NCBI RefSeq assembly: GCF_000002875.2
Contig: NC_009391.2
Span: forward strand, 491,486-555,485
Source: Leishmania infantum JPCM5
Taxonomy: Eukaryota; Euglenozoa; Kinetoplastea; Trypanosomatida; Trypanosomatidae
DNA length: 64,000 nt
Direction: 5' to 3'
How positions within the stretch are numbered: the stretch's first letter is position 1; each line of letters begins with the position of its first letter. The position numbers and the translations under genes are program-made. The notes under the pieces are model-generated. The model worked only from the letters and a program-made list of their open reading frames with translations. It was not told the DNA's origin and did not search any database. Below, piece after piece: positions 59,770-64,000 of this stretch.

Positions 59770-62289
59770 ATGGACGTCCTGCACACGGCCTCTGTTGATG
59801 GACGCATCTGCTGCGCGGCCAACGAGGAGGTATGGGTAGCGAAGCAGAGCGGAGGCATCGCCGTCTTCTCGGCGCGCTCCGGAGACCATATGACGGACAT
59901 CGCCCTCAAGGCCGATGACGGCTCAACGGCGGCGCAGGTCACACACATGATGGCGGTCTTTGGGGAGGTGTGGGTGAGCACGAAAGAGGGTCGCGTTCAC
60001 TTCTACGAGCTCGCCACGCACACGCCGGTGGACTCAATGCTCATTCCTGGGGCAGAGAAAAAGGTGCAGGTGGTGAATCTCTCCTTCAACGGCCACGTCG
60101 CCGTCATAGCCACCGCCAGCGGTTCTGTGTATGTTCATCACCCTCTGAATCACCAGCGGCTCGGCACCCTTTCCACGTCCACATCCCCGTGCACGGCAGC
60201 GATTCAGTTCTACAGCTTCGTCGTTGGCGGGGATGCGAGCGGTGCCTTGTATCTCTGGGACCCGGTAACCGGTGAGTGCGTGATCTATCACGGCGGGAGC
60301 AAGAGTGAAGTCGTGGCGCTGCTGCACGAGCCTACCACCGGAACGATATGGGTGTCCCGAGCGAATGAGCACGTCGATATATACGCAGTGAAGGACGGAG
60401 CGCTGCAACTGCAGCGTCGGGTGAGCGGGATCGGGCGGGTTACAGGGATGGTGGCGGTGTCTGGCACTGTGGTGGCGACCACCTGCACGAAGCGCCTCGT
60501 ACAGATCGAGGCGACCACGGCGAAGATCACTGTCAGCGTGGCGGGCGCGCACGACAAGTTCATCCACGGCTGCTGCAAGGCGATGCACCAGGAGGTGGCG
60601 CAGGTGTGGAGTGTCGGCAATGATGGCACGCTGCGCGTCTGGCATGTTGCAGGGCTGCAGGTGCCGGTGGTGCCTCTGCCGAAGCTACCGCCCGCCGCGC
60701 AAGCCGCGCTCACCTCCGCCGTGGAGGATACGCTGAATCCACAGCAGAGCGAGCTGCGGGCGGAAGCGCAGGCAGAGCTGCATAGCCGGATGAGCATGGA
60801 AGACAAGCTCATGAAGGCGCGTGAGGAGGCGCAGGAGCTGCGACTGCGCATCTTTAAGGAGGAGGAAAGGCGGCTCATGGTGGATGCGGCGCTGACAGCA
60901 GAGCGGAAGCACCGCAATGAGCTAGAGGAGCGCAACGCGAAGCTGGCGAAGGAGGTGACAGACATTGCGTCTAACGTGGCCGTCGCCGAGCGGGAGCGCA
61001 ACGGCCTGCGCGCCGAAGTAACGCAGCTCAAGATGGACCTTTCCAACGCCCGCACGGAGACGAGCGTCAAACAGACGGAGAAGTCAAGCATCGAGAGGCA
61101 GCTGTCGGAGGAGCGGACAAAGAAAGACACGTTGGAGCAACGCCTGCGCGACGTGGAGGGGATGCTGAGCTCCCTGCAAGCGGAGCACCGCCGCATGTGT
61201 GAGGCACTGGGCAGCGCTACCGCCCACCAGCAGACGAGCAAGGCGCCCACGGATGCCTTGATGAGCAGAGGTGCGGCGCTGAGCGCGGAGCTGGAGCACG
61301 CGCGAAAGATGAACGCGCTTATGGGGTCTGCCATCGCGTCGATGGAGTACACCATCCGCCGCCGCGAGGAGGAGGACCGTGACTTGGTGGCGCTGCTGAA
61401 TGCCTTTCGTGGTCGCGTCGCCGACCGTGTCACAGACCCGAACCTCTCTGCGCTTCTCCTCGCCACCATCGTACGCAATGCCCCGCGCTTCGACCTTCAG
61501 TGCGACGAGTTCACAAAGGCGGAGCTGATGGAGCGCAACGGGCCATTCCTGCAGTTCATTCAGTCCCTCCGCGCCACCGACCCGGAGGCTTACCGGAAGC
61601 TAATGCAGTACCTGCAGAACCCCTCCATAGCCCAGGGGCTGCCGGCTGATACGCAGGCGCTGCTAGACCGCTTCGTCGCGCTCGCCTCGAAGGAAGGCGA
61701 GGTGTCCGGCGAGGACATCGCCAACTTTAAAAAGACGATTCCCTGCCTCACAGACTCGGTGGCAGTGCAGGGCGCCGGCCAGATTGGAAGTGGCAGCAGC
61801 ACCGCTCCGGCTGATTTTCCGGCGTTGCTCGGCGCCGACGCGAGTGGTAGCGGCAAACCTGGGGGAGATGTCGTGGCGCCGGGCAGGCTCCTTGGCAACA
61901 ACACCGGCGGCGGTCTCACAATACAGGAGGAGGTTGTGAACAATGCCTTGATGCGCGAGCTACACGGGCAGCGGGTGATAGATGAGAACTACATTCGCGA
62001 GCAGCAGACCATGTTCGAGTTCATTCTCAAGACGCGCCGACTTCTAGTCGAGAGCCTTGCTATTCTGCACAAGCGCACAGTGAGCGCGCGGCAGGTGGTG
62101 GATGCACTGTGTGTGAACAACTCTGCCCACAGCACTTCCTCGCCGGCCACGACGCCGTCGCGGAGGAGTCTTCAGACATTGCACAGCATCTTCAGCGGCG
62201 TCGTGCGCGAGCTGGAGGAGCTGACCACCGAAGTGATCCAGCGCTACCTCTCTGGAGCTGAAAAGCAGCGTCTTGGTGTGGCGCAGTAA
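59770..62289 (+). CDS. Beta-propeller plus coiled-coil protein, function unknown (839 aa)
   Basis: The start is the ATG of MDVLHTASVDGR, placed after a C/T tract; the longer frame begins at a non-ATG codon. Residues 1-305 contain at least six WD40-like repeats: EEVWVAKQSGGIAVFSARSG, EVWVSTKEGRVHFYELAT, VAVIATASGSVYVHHPL, FVVGGDASGALYLWDPVTG, GTIWVSRANEHVDIYAV and AQVWSVGNDGTLRVWHVAG. Residues about 340-550 form a Glu/Arg/Leu coiled coil. Residues about 560-839 are helical with Ala/Ser/Gly-rich linkers. The EEVWV / EVWV strands at the start of blades resemble the propellers of bacterial PQQ or kelch-type proteins as well as WD40. The family is not recognised. Propeller plus coiled coil is common among cytoskeletal, trafficking and flagellar scaffolds, so a scaffold role is inferred. 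SIDER copy 3 follows about 970 bases after the stop. Confidence 0.82.
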   Translation: MDVLHTASVDGRICCAANEEVWVAKQSGGIAVFSARSGDHMTDIALKADDGSTAAQVTHMMAVFGEVWVSTKEGRVHFYELATHTPVDSMLIPGAEKKVQVVNLSFNGHVAVIATASGSVYVHHPLNHQRLGTLSTSTSPCTAAIQFYSFVVGGDASGALYLWDPVTGECVIYHGGSKSEVVALLHEPTTGTIWVSRANEHVDIYAVKDGALQLQRRVSGIGRVTGMVAVSGTVVATTCTKRLVQIEATTAKITVSVAGAHDKFIHGCCKAMHQEVAQVWSVGNDGTLRVWHVAGLQVPVVPLPKLPPAAQAALTSAVEDTLNPQQSELRAEAQAELHSRMSMEDKLMKAREEAQELRLRIFKEEERRLMVDAALTAERKHRNELEERNAKLAKEVTDIASNVAVAERERNGLRAEVTQLKMDLSNARTETSVKQTEKSSIERQLSEERTKKDTLEQRLRDVEGMLSSLQAEHRRMCEALGSATAHQQTSKAPTDALMSRGAALSAELEHARKMNALMGSAIASMEYTIRRREEEDRDLVALLNAFRGRVADRVTDPNLSALLLATIVRNAPRFDLQCDEFTKAELMERNGPFLQFIQSLRATDPEAYRKLMQYLQNPSIAQGLPADTQALLDRFVALASKEGEVSGEDIANFKKTIPCLTDSVAVQGAGQIGSGSSTAPADFPALLGADASGSGKPGGDVVAPGRLLGNNTGGGLTIQEEVVNNALMRELHGQRVIDENYIREQQTMFEFILKTRRLLVESLAILHKRTVSARQVVDALCVNNSAHSTSSPATTPSRRSLQTLHSIFSGVVRELEELTTEVIQRYLSGAEKQRLGVAQ

Positions 62290-63890
62290 AGTGTGTGGGG
62301 GGGGGGCGCGTGAGCCGTAGCCTCAGCGGGATAGGGCAGCAGGGGGAGGTGAAGGCGCAGAGGAGCTCCGTGTGTCCGCTGGACTGCGCACCTCAGTCGC
62401 GCTGCTGCTGCCGCTGGTGCTCTCTGCCGACAAACGGAGCGCCTCTACACACCATGTATACCCAGTAGATTACATAGACTAGACGGCGAGCATACGTGCA
62501 CGTCTCTCTTTCCACCTCCTCTCTTGTCTTGCCCCCCTCCCCCCTCAAATCAGCCGCCGTTCTCGGCGGCAGCGCGACTGTACGCTGCGGCGTGACGAGA
62601 CACGTGTGCTGTGCTCCTGCTCGCGCGCTTGTCGCCGTTGTTGTTGCTGACGAAAGGGGGGGGGGCGGACTGATTCGAGGGCGAGCCGTCGAGTGCCCTT
62701 TGTGCTTGATCGGCCTTTTGACCTTTCCACCTTTTTCTACGGCGACGCGTCGGTGTCGGTGCGCGTGCAAAGACGAGGGCGAGCTAAGAAAGCAGGCAAC
62801 CACGGACTCGAGTGCGAGCGTGTAGCGTCGCTGCGCTGCATAAATCGCTTCCCGGCTGCACACGAGGTCCGTCCGCACATCGGCGCACTCGATGGCACTC
62901 GCTGATCTGCCCAGGGGCGCTGCCACACGCCGCCGTTTCCTCGTTTTCCGTGAAAGGTACGTTTTCCTTGCTGCTCCGCTTGCACCGCGTGTGTGCGGAA
63001 GACTCCTACACATACACACAGACACATGCACGTACACGGAGATGTACAGCTCTTCGTGCTCTCCACCACTACCCGCGGCCCTTTCCATCTCCCACCGTTG
63101 CCTGTTACTCGACGACTGGGTGTTCAAGATGCGCACCCGTACATTTCTCCGTGTAGTCTAGCGCTCTCTATGTTCTTCGCAGCGCCCTCGCCTGATGATG
63201 AGGAGCACCTCCGTGCGCGGTGCCACAATGTTCAGTGGCCCCACCCTGTGTGGCTAAGCCAGGGCGATGCACCGCTACTTGTGCCCAGCGGTTAGACCCT
63301 GGACGGCGTGGCGTCGGAGCGACCTGCGACAGTGAACACGCCCGTGCCATCCATGCGATAGGCCGCGTGCCAGCGCGACTCGGACGCATGTCACCCTCGG
63401 CCTTCGCACCGCCTACTGGTGCGGGGAGAGCCCGCGTGTCACACCCCGAGGGGGTTGGGGGGTGGGGAATGCGCCAGGGGTGGCGACCCGCGAGGCGGGG
63501 GCTTGCGAGCAGGTAGCGTGTGAGGCCCAGGCCCTGCTCAGGTAACTGAGTCGGCGCGGTGCTGCAACTCGCGTGTGTGTGCGGCCGCTTCGCACGACGC
63601 GGATGGTGGGGGGCCCGTGACGGGCTCTTGTGGTGGAGCGGCGCTCCGCTCATGCTGCAGAGCAGCGCGTGGATGCGGTAACGAAGAAATAGTGCCCGCT
63701 TCTTCACTGCCGCGCGCCATGTGTGAGGGTGCTCGGCCTCGGCGCACGTACAATTGTGTATATCATCATCTCGCCCTTCTCGTCCCGTCCGCTTCACTCC
63801 CTGCGCCACTATTCCGTGCACTAAAGCGCGCCATCTCCTTACGTCTTAACCCATCCCCATTCTTTCGCCTCCTTACGTCTGGATTGTGTA
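62290..63890 (+). other. Intergenic/UTR region containing a truncated SIDER
   Basis: A 1.6-kb spacer with GTGTGTGGGGGGGGG right after the stop, mixed C/T-rich DNA, SIDER copy 3 at 63259-63620 and a C/T-rich stretch at 63765-63815 with an AG at 63825-63826, a plausible acceptor for the last gene. No other gene is seen. Confidence 0.65.
63259..63620 (+). mobile_element. SIDER-type retroposon, copy 3, truncated at both ends
   Basis: It matches copy 1 from its internal CCAGGGCGATGCACC (base 15961) onward. It therefore lacks about the first 149 bases, including the ingi-like 5' signature, and it diverges after CGCGGATGGT near 63607. Over the ~350 matched bases I count one single-base insertion and only three or four substitutions, and it shares the copy-2 state at one variable site. 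Orientation is as in the other copies. Confidence 0.75.
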
Positions 63891-64000
63891 ATGGCCCCTG
63901 ACAACGCCCGTCCACACCAACGGAACGAGGTGCTGATCGATGGCGTCCTTTACGACTGCACCGACTTCCGGCATCCAGGCGGCAGCATTCTGAAATACTA
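63891..64000 (+). CDS. N-terminus of a cytochrome-b5-domain protein, probably a front-end fatty acid desaturase (partial)
   Basis: Only 36 codons are in the window. From the ATG at 63891, after a short Asn/Pro/His-rich leader, the sequence reads VLIDGVLYDCTDFRHPGG. This is the start of a cytochrome b5 heme-binding fold, with the axial-ligand HPGG motif at residues 28-31. In trypanosomatids N-terminal b5 domains occur on front-end (delta-4, -5 or -6) desaturases, fatty acid 2-hydroxylases and free cytochrome b5. The very short N-terminus and YDCTDFRHPGGSIL wording fit a desaturase best. The catalytic part is beyond the window, so this stays an inference. Confidence 0.7.
   Translation, partial: MAPDNARPHQRNEVLIDGVLYDCTDFRHPGGSILKY

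Noticed and set aside
1..64000. tRNA, rRNA or other RNA genes
   Set aside because: No tRNA-like B-box with matching arms or rRNA segment was noticed in the spacers on either strand. Covariance-model searches could not be run.

Overview
The window looks like a stretch of a Leishmania nuclear chromosome. It is GC-rich, and all 18 credible protein genes lie on the + strand. None shows an intron. They are separated by 0.5 to 2.7 kb of pyrimidine-rich DNA with (GT)n/(CA)n microsatellites, as expected of one directional polycistronic transcription unit processed by trans-splicing. Three near-identical SIDER-type retroposon fragments lie downstream of genes. A kinetoplastid RNA-editing protein (KREPA3-like) fixes the lineage. 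The species cannot be decided from the sequence alone.

Layout. 1-5570: C-terminal part of a PA200/Blm10 proteasome activator. 8193-15575: very large low-complexity protein. 17202-20663: coiled-coil plus proline-rich protein. 22358-24997: unrecognised, propeller-like protein. 25930-32350: tandem trio of nucleoplasmin-like (NPL/HD2-type) proteins with different tails. The middle gene is cut by two consecutive TGA codons just before an in-frame RGG-repeat tail. 33875-34363: CIAO2/MIP18 Fe-S targeting factor. 35384-39412: PIF1-like helicase with a probable C-terminal PIN nuclease domain. 40401-40748: Pin1-type prolyl isomerase. 42492-43616: unknown. 44080-44691: probable mitochondrial OB-fold protein. 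45520-46854: Sel1-repeat protein. 47856-51590: P5A-type ATPase. 53479-53829: Dpy-30 motif protein. 54745-56289: lipoate-protein ligase. 56842-58194: KREPA3-like editosome protein. 59770-62289: propeller plus coiled-coil protein. 63891-64000: start of a cytochrome-b5-domain protein, probably a front-end fatty acid desaturase.

The neighbours do not form a pathway. Co-transcription in trypanosomatids does not imply shared function, and control is expected through UTRs, where the SIDERs lie. Loose themes are nuclear chromatin or RNA proteins (NPL trio, PIF1, Dpy-30) and mitochondrial functions (OB-fold protein, lipoate ligase, KREPA3).

Starts were placed at ATG codons. Several open frames extend upstream only through GTG/TTG or through intergenic repeat DNA, and those extensions were discarded. 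The most unusual items are the double-TGA interruption in the second NPL gene, the PIF1-PIN fusion, and two 591-bp SIDER copies differing at only five positions while 25 kb apart.
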